Shown here piece after piece: positions 1 to 11,480 of a stretch of 64,000 nt of DNA. Origin of the DNA: Colocasia esculenta (taxonomy: Eukaryota; Streptophyta; Magnoliopsida; Alismatales; Araceae); contig CM024757.1 in NCBI GenBank assembly GCA_014218235.1, positions 147,449,371-147,513,370 of the forward strand, given 5' to 3'. A program made the position numbers and the translations under genes. The notes under the pieces were generated by a model. It did no database searches and was not told the DNA's origin. It saw only the letters and a program-made list of their open reading frames with translations. The stretch's first letter is position 1; each line of letters begins with the position of its first letter.

Positions 1-180
1 GTCTTAAATAAGATTTTAATCACTTGTTTCTCTAATAAATCACTATCTAATAAGATTTGAAATGAAGTATTAAATGTTGATGACCATATTACCCTCCATA
101 ATATATATTTTTACGTAAATACATTGAATAAACTTGATAGATATATACAAATTAAAAATTATTATTGTAATTCAGTTTAA

Positions 181-546
181 TCGGTTTGGTTTGGTTTGGT
201 TTATAGAGCTTAAAAACCGAATCAAACCATGGTTTGGCGTGGCGGATCGAATCGGTCTGATTCGGCCGAATCGGATCGAGTCAGGAGAAACCCAATTCGC
301 CCGATTCCCATCGAATCAGACCGATTCCCATCCGATTCTCATGCGAATCGGCCCGATTCAGGCGAATCGTGGCGGATCGGGGAAAACCCGATTCGCTCCG
401 ATTCCCCGATGCGTCGAACCTTGAACCAAACCAAATTTTCCTTTTCGGTTTGGTTTGGAACCAAACCAAAATTTTTTCATGTTCAAACCGAACCAAACCA
501 AACCGAATCGCTCGGTTTGGTTTGAACCGAATAATAAACACCCCTA
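181..546. repeat. Degenerate GGTTTGG-rich TIR-like element, interrupted by a hAT MITE
   Basis: This stretch is built from variants of CGGTTTGGTTTG and their complements. It ends at 546 with ACACCCCTA, a terminus like the TAGGGGTG ends of plant hAT MITEs, and it abuts a copia reading frame at 547. It is split by the separate MITE at 228-423. The left terminus could not be found, so the class is uncertain. Positions 1-180 are AT-rich with no recognisable feature. Confidence 0.45.
228..423 (+). mobile_element. hAT-like MITE, copy 1 (196 bp)
   Basis: The element begins CATGGTTTGGC and ends GTCGAACCTTG, which form imperfect terminal inverted repeats. It is flanked by 8-bp near-duplications, AATCAAAC (220-227) and AACCAAAC (424-431), 7 of 8 matching. 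The interior is made of GAATCGG/CCGATTC palindromic words. Two further full-length copies lie at 19895-20089 and 25323-25518, and all three have 8-bp duplications, as expected for the hAT superfamily. No coding capacity. Confidence 0.8.
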
Positions 547-1675
547 GTTTACTGCCTCAAACGCTCCATATATGGTTTGAAACAATCGTCTAGACAGTGG
601 TATCTAAAATTTCGTAAGGCAATTGTCTCATATGATTTTGAGATGATTGAAGAAGACCACTGTGTGTATGTCAAGCGAGTGGGAGAAAGATTTCTTATTT
701 TATCGTTATATGTTGATGATATTTTAATGGCTAGAAATGATATGGAGCTAATCAATGCCACTAAGAGGTGGTTGTCTTCCGTCTTTGAGATGAAAGATAT
801 GGGTGAAGCGAGCTATGTGCTCCGAGTGAAGATTGTGTGGAATCGCTCGGAAGATCACTGAGTTTGTCTCAGGAAACATACATTAATAAGATCCTGAAGC
901 ATTTTCGAATGCACAATTCCAAACTCATTGATACTCCAATTGATACAGGATGTGTTCTTAGTACTTGTCAATGCCCCAAGAGTAAAGAAGAAAAAGAAAG
1001 TATGTTTAGAGTGCCATATGTTGCTGCGGTTGGAAGTCTAATATATGCTATGTTGTGTATCCGGCTAGACATTAGTTTCGCCGTGAGCTTAGTTAGCCGT
1101 TACCAAAGTAACCCTGATCTCTTCCATTGGAAAGCCGTTAAGAGGATATTACGGTATTCGTGAGGGACGTCCGATTATGCACTACGATACAAGGGGGCAA
1201 CTTGAAACTTATCGACTATAGTTATGCGGATTGGGTTGGTGATAGAGATGAGCGGAAGTTCACTTCAGACTTTGTGTTCCTGTTGGCTGGTGGAGCTATC
1301 TCAGGGTGTAGCAAGAAACAGGCTTGCATTGCCCTATCCACAATGGAGGCCGAATATGTTGCTTGTTCTGCCTCTAGCTAAGAGGGGTGTGCTTATTTGT
1401 TGCGGTGTTTGGCGATTACACCTCATGGGAATAAGGGTGTACTATTGTATATAGATAGTACTTCAACATTAGCCTTCGCCAAAGAGCCTAAATTTCATGG
1501 CAGAATAAAGCACATTGATATGCGTTACCCCTACATTAGGGATTTACTGGCAAAAGTGTAAGTGGTGTTTTGCCAGATTAGTTCTGTTCAAATGATAGCA
1601 GATCTATTAACGAAACCGTTAGCCAGAGAGAGTTTTGTAACACATTGTGGATCTATGGGTCTTTATAAATTATGA
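547..1675 (+). pseudogene. Ty1/copia pol fragment (reverse transcriptase and RNase H)
   Basis: Translation gives the copia motifs LKRSIYGLKQSSRQWY (from 556), the catalytic YVDDIL near 708-725, and SQETYINKILKHFRM. RNase H follows with ISGCSKKQACIALSTMEAEY, and the pol C-terminus reads LLTKPLARESFVTHCGSMGL. The frame breaks near 840 and near 1160, and a stop falls at about 1381, so no full protein can be made. The fragment starts inside RT: gag, protease and integrase are absent, and its left edge is the MITE end at 546. The copia class is certain; the lineage was not assigned. Confidence 0.9.
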
Positions 1676-2621
1676 TTTGTAATAATTTACAGTATTGACA
1701 TCATCAAAATTTGTTTATCATATAATGATATCTATGTGAACGATTGGTTGCTTTATACATTGTCAAAGTGTCACAAGGCTAGGATCAGCCCTCTCATACG
1801 GGTGATCCACCTTTAGCGTTTATAGATAGCAAGCAAAGATGAGGTACTTGATGTTGTGAAACTCTAGATGTCTGGAGGGTGAATACAATATCCCGAGTCA
1901 TGTTTGGATGCCGCCTTGGCTAAGGCCGAGATGAGATGTAAATTAGTTCAGATTGACCATGTGGATTTTAGCTGTAATCTCAAGAAACTTGTTATATCCG
2001 GATATGTGAGTCGCGAAAAGACGCTAAATAGGAGCGATTGGTTTGTGAGACTCTAGTCGGTTGCATTTGTTATAATTGGACTTGTATCCGTACAGTGTTA
2101 TGATAATATCTTTATTTGTGACATGCCTACATGAATAGAAGAACACCACAACATGCGAATTATCCCACATGTGTAATATTCGACCGCACATGAGAATGAT
2201 GAATGGTTCTCTCTTCATCATTGTGTGAGCTCATAAATCACGTTTGTTTGTGATTCCTAATGTACCCCTAGTGACCTATAGTGCTGTGCCATGAAGAGAA
2301 AACTTGATGTCGCTACTTTAACATGTTACTTAGGGCGATAGTTGATATCGTCCAGCGGAACATGTCTAAGAAAGCGGTTAAGACAAATTGAATTGGCACA
2401 TGCAGCATAGGAAGGCATCTTGTTATTTCACTATGCTTAATTACTTGTATCCCATGAGGCTCAGTTGCCCAAGTGGTGATAAAGTCATGAGTGTTATGCT
2501 TTTGGATTCAATACTGCCTGCTGAGAGATCCGGAGTATCGGAATCAGGTGAATATTAAGAGCCTGAGGTACATATTGAGATTAAGTGATATGTTAGTAAG
2601 ATGACTACTTAACAGAACACT
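1676..2621 (+). other. Copia 3' non-coding region
   Basis: Sequence between the end of the copia pol relic and the proposed LTR. There are no open frames of note and no convincing polypurine tract next to 2622, which weakens the placement of the LTR border. Confidence 0.4.
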
Positions 2622-3316
2622 TGTTGGTGACTCGGAAAATCTCATAGAGGTCGCACGCCTTATTTTCTATATGATCGTTGATGCCGAATGCCAAAGAGAA
2701 CAATAATACGCCGTCAGCCCTAAATGGGCAAGTGGGAGCTTGTTGGGCAAAATGCCCATCTCGGGCATGCGTGGCGCGCAGGCACACCCACAAGGGGCGC
2801 GTGCCTGGCCCCGCGGGGCCCCGCGGGGCAGCCCACCAGCGCACAAGGCCTGCTGGTGAAGACGTCCAGTCAGGGGCCACATGCGGCAGGGACGAGGGGC
2901 ACACGCCCCTTTCTCCCTCTCTCTTCTCTCCTTCTTTCACCCCCCAACTGTGCCTATATAAACCCCCATTTTGTGGTAAAAATGGTTTACCACGATGCTG
3001 TGAAAATTCTGTGGGCTTAGGTACTGTTGAAAGCTTTAAGGGGAGAAGGCAGTGAGGGTCTTGTATCCAAAAGAAGAGAGAGAGAAGCCAAGGTGTTTGT
3101 CTTTTGTCTCTCTAGAAGTTCTCTTTGCGGCATCGACGAATGGGGGCTCGTCATCATCGGGGCTTAGAATTTAAGGTGTGAAGCGGTGTAGGCGACTCTG
3201 GTAGCCGTCTACCTACCTCTGCGAAGATCTTATTATATTATTTCCGCTGTGAGGTATGTCTTTATACACAAGACTTAGTATGTATATTGTTATTTTATTC
3301 CGGGGTCTTTTCAACA
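2622..3316 (+). mobile_element. Putative copia 3' LTR (695 bp)
   Basis: The segment starts TGTTGGTGACTC and ends TTTTCAACA, a TG...CA pair with matching inverted ends, and lies downstream of the copia pol relic in the same orientation. A TATA box, TATATAAA at 2955-2962, sits mid-way, as expected at a U3/R border. The 5' LTR is missing, so borders cannot be confirmed by comparison. The short GC-rich frames at 2605-3055 fall inside this LTR and are not genes. Confidence 0.55.
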
Positions 3317-3866
3317 CTATTTAATGATTTCACATGAATGAGTTGATGCAATCTGAAATTCACTACCTATTCTTCAAATGGTAGCCTTTAGATGCAACTT
3401 CCTTTTCCTTCTTCAAATACCACTTTTTTTGGTTTATGGATCTTGATTTGAATCATTTGATCCTTTATGCTCTCTATCTTCGCTTATCAACCAACCACAA
3501 GAGGAAAAACAATAAAAGGTACATTTTCAATTCATCCGATTTTGAACTGGAAAACAAGTACTTCTTCACCAACAGAGTCAGTAAGTTGGCCAATTTACTG
3601 TGATAAAAAATCTAGCTGTTTATGCACATTGTGGTCTGGCAACAGAATGTCCGTTGGCCAATCAAAGAACCTCTCTATTTGCCATTGTCTTTCTACCATG
3701 AGATTCAGTTGGTCATGAGGTTGAAAGTTATAAATCTGACAGTATGAAATTCCTTTTTCAAATAAATGCTCAAGAATTTGCTGCATTCCTGACAGTTAGA
3801 TGCCCAACTTGTCTTTGGTACCTAGGCACACAGTGGGCCTTCTTGGACACCCACGATCTTGGCCTT
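3317..3866. other. Non-coding, probably CTP synthase intron
   Basis: AT-rich sequence with no recognisable gene, repeat or splice-flanked exon. The first coding exon of CTP synthase was looked for here and not found. Confidence 0.4.
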
Positions 3867-3869
3867 TTA

Positions 3870-4323
3870 GCCTCAGTTTGGTAACGAGTTAACTTAAAGT
3901 TAACTCAGAGTTAACTCAAAATGTAATTTGGTAACAAAAAAAAGTTAACTCAAATGGGTTAGATTAAAAGTGGGTCAGATGTGAGTTAACTCACAATTTT
4001 CCAACCCACCTCTAGAGGTGGATTGGAGTTAACTCAAGTGGGTTAACTACCTTTTTCTCTTGGCGGTACACAACATTAATTGCTACTTTCTCTTTTCTCA
4101 ACACAACATTAATTGCTACTTTTTTTTTCAAGTCACTTTTTGATATGAAAGTGGGTTAACTCACTTTATCTTGCCAAAGCAATCCCAAGAGAAAGTGGGT
4201 TAACTCACTGTAGTTAAACTGGGTTAACACACAAGAAAACAAACTAAAAAATGAGTTAACCCTGTATAACTTTAGTCATGGGTTGGAGTTAACTCTAACC
4301 CCAACCCATTGCCAAACTGAGGC
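3870..4323 (+). mobile_element. Tourist-like (PIF/Harbinger) MITE, 454 bp
   Basis: The terminal inverted repeats are GCCTCAGTTTGGTAACG and, on the other strand, GCCTCAGTTTGGCAATG. They are flanked on both sides by TTA (3867-3869 and 4324-4326), the usual PIF/Harbinger target duplication. The interior is packed with the hexamer GTTAAC and its context AGTTAACTCA, in both orientations. No coding capacity. Confidence 0.8.
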
Positions 4324-5093
4324 TTAGAGAATCCCACAAAAAGGATCAAATTGACCTAAGAAAGCAGCAACATACACAGGCCACATGCTAAACTTAGGTC
4401 CTGCCTCCACTTGCTGCTTGCTGATCCCTCCCTGTGTTAAAAAATGACATGAAGATGGAGTAGATCTTGGTTGATTCTCACCCAGGGTTGGCTTGGCTGC
4501 TTCAGTTAACCTGGAACTGAAAAAGACCTGAAGGCAGTTTATCTGAATTAAATGGTAGTTATGGGACAATTATGTTTACGTGTCATTGAATAAAGCAATT
4601 TGTTTCATTGTTGACAACAATTTCATTCCTTTGAGCTATGTTTTCCTAATTCTCATTGATTATTGCAGATATTATTATCATGACTAATTAGGTGAAAGTG
4701 AAACTTGTCTTTTCCTATGATATTTGGCGTTAACTTATCTAAAGTAGGGCTTTGTTTTTAACCAAGCCAATTATCAAACATTGTTATGATTATGTTCTCT
4801 GTCTTCTTGTGTTGTCTATCGTCTCATCTTTTCATATGATATTCCTGAAGAATGATGTATCATATCCTATATTTGTGAAAGTTTTTTTTATGTTTCCTTT
4901 AATCTAAGATCCTGGATTATAGGCAGATTTCATCTCATCATGTACTTGTTCTTTGATCATGTCTGCCGCATTATTAGCTGTTCTCTAGTGATCACTCTTT
5001 GTTTTCTGTTTCATGCTCATTTTACTTGATGATTCTTCACCTTGAGTTCTCAAACTTGTACAATGGCTTAACTGAAAATCCTGTCAAAGAAAG

Positions 5094-5180
5094 GTTGATC
5101 TTGATCTTGGAAACTACGAGCGCTTCTTGGATGTTAGGCTGACTCGGGACAACAACATTACCACCGGAAAGATATATCAG
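5094..5180 (+). CDS. CTP synthase exon 1 of those visible
   Basis: Twenty-nine codons containing DLDLGNYERF and TRDNNITTGKIYQ, from the synthetase domain. The donor is GTGAAT. The acceptor, AAAG before GTTGAT, has a weak polypyrimidine tract. The family sequence that should come just before it (ending near DDGGE) is not in the adjoining bases, so a preceding intron must exist. Confidence 0.9.
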
Positions 5181-8100
5181 GTGAATAAGCCTTTGATACA
5201 CAATATTTGTTGAAGAAATCCCTCTTTTTTTTCTCCTTTAATGAATCCATTTGTTGCTTCTTCAGTCTGTCATTGACAAAGAACGGAAAGGAGATTATCT
5301 TGGAAAGACTGTTCAGGTGATGACCAACATTAGCAAAACCAGATAGTACTAACCGGTGCCCTCATTTTCAGCATACATCTATTATTGAGTTCATGAATAC
5401 AATATAAAGTCCTGATGATCATTGTTGTAGTGTATTTCAGGTCGTGCCACACATAACTGATGCTATTAAAAATTGGATTGAAACAGTATCTTCTGTTTCA
5501 GTTGATGGAAAAGATGGGCCACCTGACATTTGTGTCATAGAGTTAGGTGGAACAGTAGGTATGCTCTAATAACCTTAACTCTTGTTAGCAACCATGTTCT
5601 TTTCCTTTTTCCCCGGAGGGTGGGGGTGAGTGGTGTTAATGGGGAAATGAACTAGCATTTACATCTTTCTCATTGACAAGAAATTAAGATGGACTTTTGG
5701 ATCATCAGGTGACATTGAATCAATGCCGTTTATTGAAGCCTTGCGTCAGTTGTCATTTTCTGTCGGTAAGTTAGTTGTCATTTTCTGTTGGTAAACTTTC
5801 AAGGTTTACTGCATTGCAACTGTTTATCATTCTATTAGACCATCCCATAGTACAGGTTCCATTTGAGGGGGCATCATCAGTGCCATTGTTATGGTTATAA
5901 GTTGGGTTATACTTGCTAGTTATGTATTTTCCCACCTCCTATTTATACTTTTTTTGTTGCCTCATATTTAATAGCTTCTAGGTTTCTGTTAGTTATCTTG
6001 GCTTGTAATCTACTTTTACATCTACAACCTTGGTCATTTACTTATGTGAATGAAGCTTCTGATATTTCTAAAAATTCATTAGCTTTAGCTTCCAACACCC
6101 AGTTCTATGCTAAGGCAAATTCCTTGCACTTGCCAATAATTCTCTATACACATACAAACTACGGATACAGTTGGTAGAGCTGAGAGAAACTTCAAGTTCA
6201 GATTACCCAAAATCCTCTTATAAGGTACATTTTTTTGTAATGATAGTGATCTACTATCACAATCTCTCTGGAATGGAAAAGTACCCTAGCAAACTCCTTT
6301 CAAAAGCAAGGTACAGGGGCAGTTCTGGTAGGATGTTCTGTAATGCCAAAAAGTACACAAAAAAGCAAGTAGATGTGAACTTTTACTAATTTTTTTCACA
6401 TGGGCCTTTTATGCCCATGTAACATGTCTTAAATGATAATCTTCATGCTTGAAAGCAAAGGCCAAGATAGTGCAATCTGAAATGCTTAATCTTTGTCTTG
6501 GGATTCCAGTGATTGCAATCCCCCAGGTAAGTGTGCCTAAATGTCAACTGCCCAAGGGGAAGAAAATCTGCATACTCTTTGGATGACTTCGGGTTGTCTG
6601 TGATTACTAATGAACAATATGATTCTACATGAAATCCTACCCAACTACAGCTTGATTGGATGATGCTCATATTGTTTGCTTTGCTGTTCACTGATTTTTC
6701 TGTTGAACAGCAGTCAGAGAGAACTAAACCCACAGTCCCACACTTGAATACTTGGTTGCTCAGGTTCCAACAGCAAAACAAATTTGCACGTATTTGTGAG
6801 TGTAGACTGCTATAGCCTATAGGATCAACACTTGTTATTCTTGGAATGATTGACTTCTTTAAGCGGTCTCGCCAAGTTTCTGTAAGCTTATGCCTTTTCT
6901 AGGTGCTTCTGTCATTTTCCGGTATTCCTGAGGCCTTTTCCAGCAATTTGTTGACTTCTCGGGGTACACTTGTCATTTCTTGGCTCCCTGGGACTTTCTG
7001 GTCATTTCTTGACCTCATAGGGCTTCTCAGCCATTTCTTGACATTTCTAGGGATTCTTGCCATTTCTTGTCAATCCCAAGACTGGGGATGGCCAGCCATA
7101 AGCCGAGCCCAGGAGAGTGCACGCCGCTTCAGAGAAGTGACGTGGTTCCCGCTCCACCGAGCCGTGCAAACAGGATGGGCCTTATGTGATTTCCTTCCAG
7201 ACTTTTCTGCCACTTCTTACTTTTAAGGAGTTTTTTGAAGTTCCTTGCCCTTCAAGGATTTTTCTGCAGTTTTCCACCTTTTGAAGAATTTTACTGCAAT
7301 TCCCTGCCCCTCCCGGGACTTCTGCACTCTTCCATATCAGGGTATTTTTGCAAGTATCAGCCGCCATAATTAGAGAATTGAAAACTTGGCCAAAGTTATC
7401 TTTTGAAGAAGAAACCCGGAGCAGATTTGGATAGCATTGTATCCATGGTTGTTCAAGAGCTCCTTGCCATTTTCTGACATTTCCAGGCACTTCTACTATT
7501 TCTTGACCTTTTCTGACCTTCTGCCATTAGTTGACATCCTTGGGTTCTTTCTGTCATTTCTAGACTCCCCCGAGTAGTTCCGGATATTTCCGTCATTGAT
7601 TGACTTCCTCGAAGAGCAAAGCAAGAAAGACAGACCTCATCGACCAAATATTAAACTGTTAAGCAAAGCTATAAAGGCAAGTCTCAACAATCGGGCTCCA
7701 ACCCAACTTTGAGCAAAGTCAGAAAGACAAGTCTTAGGGTAAAATCTCAAATCAAGCTGTTAAGCAAAGTCAGAAAGGCAAGCCTCACTCAAATCTCTAG
7801 TTAAATCAGGTCATCGAGTAAAGCCAGGAAGACAAGTCTTGGAAGGAGGATATCGAAATCAAGTCCCTAAGGAAAGTTAGAAAGATAACACTCAGGCAAA
7901 GAAGGCTGGAGTTAGCTCCGAGCAAAGCCATGGAGTGGCTATTCAACGAAACTCAGCTGTAGAGACGACTTGGTGGAGCGAGTCCATGCCACTTCTTTGA
8001 AGTGATGTGCGCTCTCCTAGGTCCTCTTCTGGGCACTCTTGAGTTGAAAAAATGCGCAAACAATAGGAGCCAATAGCTCATCACAAGAAGCATTGCAGAA

Positions 8101-11100
8101 TTAGTCGTCGGTTCAAACTGCAACAACAAACCGTTGTCTAAGGTCGCTGGCGACATTGCATAAATGCTGAAGCTCACCAACTATTGCTGTGGTTTTCAAC
8201 CCAATTCCCCGTCAAGTCATTAAGACTAAGGGTAAAGTTTGAAAATTGCATGGGACGTCCGCCTTCGCCTTTGGCTTCGGAACAGATTCCATGGGGGGCA
8301 TTTGTTGGCACTGAAATTTCCTAACCCAAAAACCCAAAATCCAGAAATACCAAATTTCTAGAAAAATCCCCAAATCCCTGAAATATCCAATTTCCATGAA
8401 ATACCATATCCCCAGAAATTCCAAGAAATTCATAAACCCTGAACTATCCAATCTCCAAAAATCTAGAAATATCCTCAAAACCCAAAAAATCCTATTAATC
8501 CAAAATATTATTTCCCATAATTTTCTGTTTTTTATTCAGAATTAACCAGAATTGAAAGCCAGAGTTTTTAGTTTTTCAGATTTTTTTTTCATTTTTCAAC
8601 TAATTACTATAGTAATCCAAATTAAGCAAAAATAAATAACACAATAAGATATTCACATTGAATTAGTAAAAGCCCAAAACAGTAATTATCATCAAGAATT
8701 AGACATCTTGGTGATTATTTAGTTAAACTAAATGAGTGACAGTAGGAATAATCAATGATTATCTATTGTCGACTGCGGAATATGATAATTTTTATTTGAT
8801 TTAATTTTTATTTCTTTTGCGGGGCATGCCAATCTGTCGAACAGACAAAATTTGAGATCCGCTTGATGAGGGAAAAATGTATGTCCATTTGTTGGACAAG
8901 TGCGGCTATTTTTTTTAACATATTTGTTTATTTTATCAGGCGATTAGGGTTACGTGTACTGGACCTCTTCTCTATCGATCGGAATCGATGTTAATTTACA
9001 TCGGGCTTAATCAGATTAAACCCGAACACTCTTGATAGCAAAGTCGAGGTTTACATTTATATAGAAAATAAGAACACGATGATTTTTTATCAGACGAAAT
9101 AGATTTTTTAAAAAGAGAGCATGGACTCTTTTGTGAGTTTAACATGCAATTTGAGGGACAAGTGGGTATGAACCCGAAGATTTATTTATATTTGAATGTG
9201 TTGTGTTTTTCAGCAGAATTTCCGCATGGGCAGAGTTTCCGCACAAAAATATACACGAACATATTTGATGAACATATGGTCGTATTTTTTGGCAGAGTCT
9301 CCGTATGGACAGCGTTTCCCCATAAAATACACACATATGAACATATATGTTGTGAATATATGAGTATGCCTTCGGCAGAGTCCCTGCTTGGACAGAGTCT
9401 CCTTATGGAGGCTTGCACATATGAACACAAACATATTTTACTCTCGTGGAGACTTGCTCGACATGAGGGAAATAACATAAACATGTTTAAATGTTTATCC
9501 CCATGGAGACTAACTCGACGTGGAAACATTTGAACATGAGAATATTTGATATTTAAATATTTTATGTCCACAGAGACTAACTCAATGTGAAAAATATTTA
9601 AACATCGGAACACATGAACATGTTTAAATATTTATACTCATGGAGACTAACTCGACATGGAAAAATATTTAAACACTGGAACACATGAACACACGAACAT
9701 TTAACATTTTCAACTCCATGGAGACTAACGTGACATGGAGATATAAACATGTATATTTAGATTTTAAACCCCCCCATGGAGACTAATTCGACATGGGAGG
9801 AATTTACAAAAATTTCGTAGTCGGAGGGGGGGACGGGACGACCTTGACTTGCCGGAGGCGAATACCTTCCCCAACAAGTCACTTCTTTTTCGATCTTCCG
9901 ATTTGCCGACTGAACCCCCTTTGCCATCGGGCTACATAGGGTATTTATAGGGGTTTTCCCCCTTTACATGGGAAGAGAGAGAGGTAACCGGGGGGAGGTT
10001 CCCCCGGTTAAGGAGTTTTCCTTAACCGGGGGAGGTCCCCCCGGTTAAGGAACCCTTAACCGGACTCCGGTTGGAGGTTTCTTGACCCGGGGACTCCTTC
10101 CCCTGATTTTCTATAATATCCCCTCCTCGGACCTCACCGGGGAGTGTTTTGATGGCGTGAAGACTCCTTCATTTCTTGAAGATCTCCGGACGACGAAGTG
10201 CTTGAATTTGGATTTTTGCAAGTGCTTGGTGCTTCTCCTTGCAAGTGATTCTCGAGTTGTAATTTCCTTTGAATTCTGGGTCTTGTTGACCTCATGTCGC
10301 TGAAGATTCTTTAAAACTTGTCTTCTTCGAAGCATTGTTCTTCCCGAACTTGTACTTCATTGAAGGATTTGGTGTTGACTTTCACAACAAGTCTTTCTCT
10401 TTAACTTGAAAAAGATTTGGACCCAATATTACCTAAGTAACTATTGGATCAATATAAATATCTTCTAGCATTCCTTTATGGATATCCATTGCAAACTTTC
10501 GGGGTTCAACATCTATCTTAAACATTTGTTGTTATTTTTGTTTAAACAAGAATTAACAAAGTTTAAAGTTTAACATTTTCACAATTAAAAGTCCACAACA
10601 TTAACAAGAATAAATAAGAATAAAAATAAAATGCAAATATTTAACAGATTGACAATTTAACTTTTAATAAAATTCTTCAGAAAAGCTGGTCAATAGTGGG
10701 CCAATAAAAAAGCACATGTGATGGGTCTTTTCACTCCCATCGCATGAGATAGGAGGGGAGGTGCCTGGGCAGGTTAAAAAGCACATTTGATGGGTGCTAG
10801 GTTATATAGGTGCTAGGCCAGACAAGCATGGAGCAGGTGCCTGGGCAGCTCATAGGTGCACAAAAAGGTGCCTGAGCAGGGAGCACAGGCACACTTGTGA
10901 ACAGTGTATGGAGATTTCGATGGCCTATTTCAGGGTTCTCATTCCTTGGACCCTCTCTGAGACCGAAAACTTATGAGATTTCAGGGGCTATGTCTGTTTG
11001 TGTCTTTGGTCCTATTAAAGGCTCGAATTCTAAACCCAAAACCTAGGCTTGAGTTAAGGGAATCCTCTACTAATAAAGAGGAAAGGCTCTCACGTATTAT

Positions 11101-11428
11101 CTGATGTGGCACTAAACCTCAACTAGTCCCATTAGCACCCTGTCCTTGTTTCTTACCTATTTGTCTTTGTGGCAAATGATAAGGGAAGACCTTTTCGATA
11201 GGGGTGAACACGGGTCGGTTTGGTCCGAGTTGGTTCATTTTTTGGCCAACCCGAATTGAATCGAATCCCAAGGCCAACCCAAACCGAAGTCTAATGCCCT
11301 TATATTGCAAACACGTGCTTGGTTTGATGGCTAAGGTGCTGGCCATTCCCTACGGAGGTGTAGGGTTTGAATCTTAGTTTTGCCCCGTTTTTTTGACAAA
11401 AATTGACAGTTTTGGTTTACAAATACAC

Positions 11429-11480
<52 letters not shown>

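Noticed and set aside
9139..9613. Frames of 129 and 143 codons on opposite strands
   Set aside because: Both cover the same repeat words (CCGTATGGACAG, CATGGAGACTAAC) in the LTR at 8303-10511.
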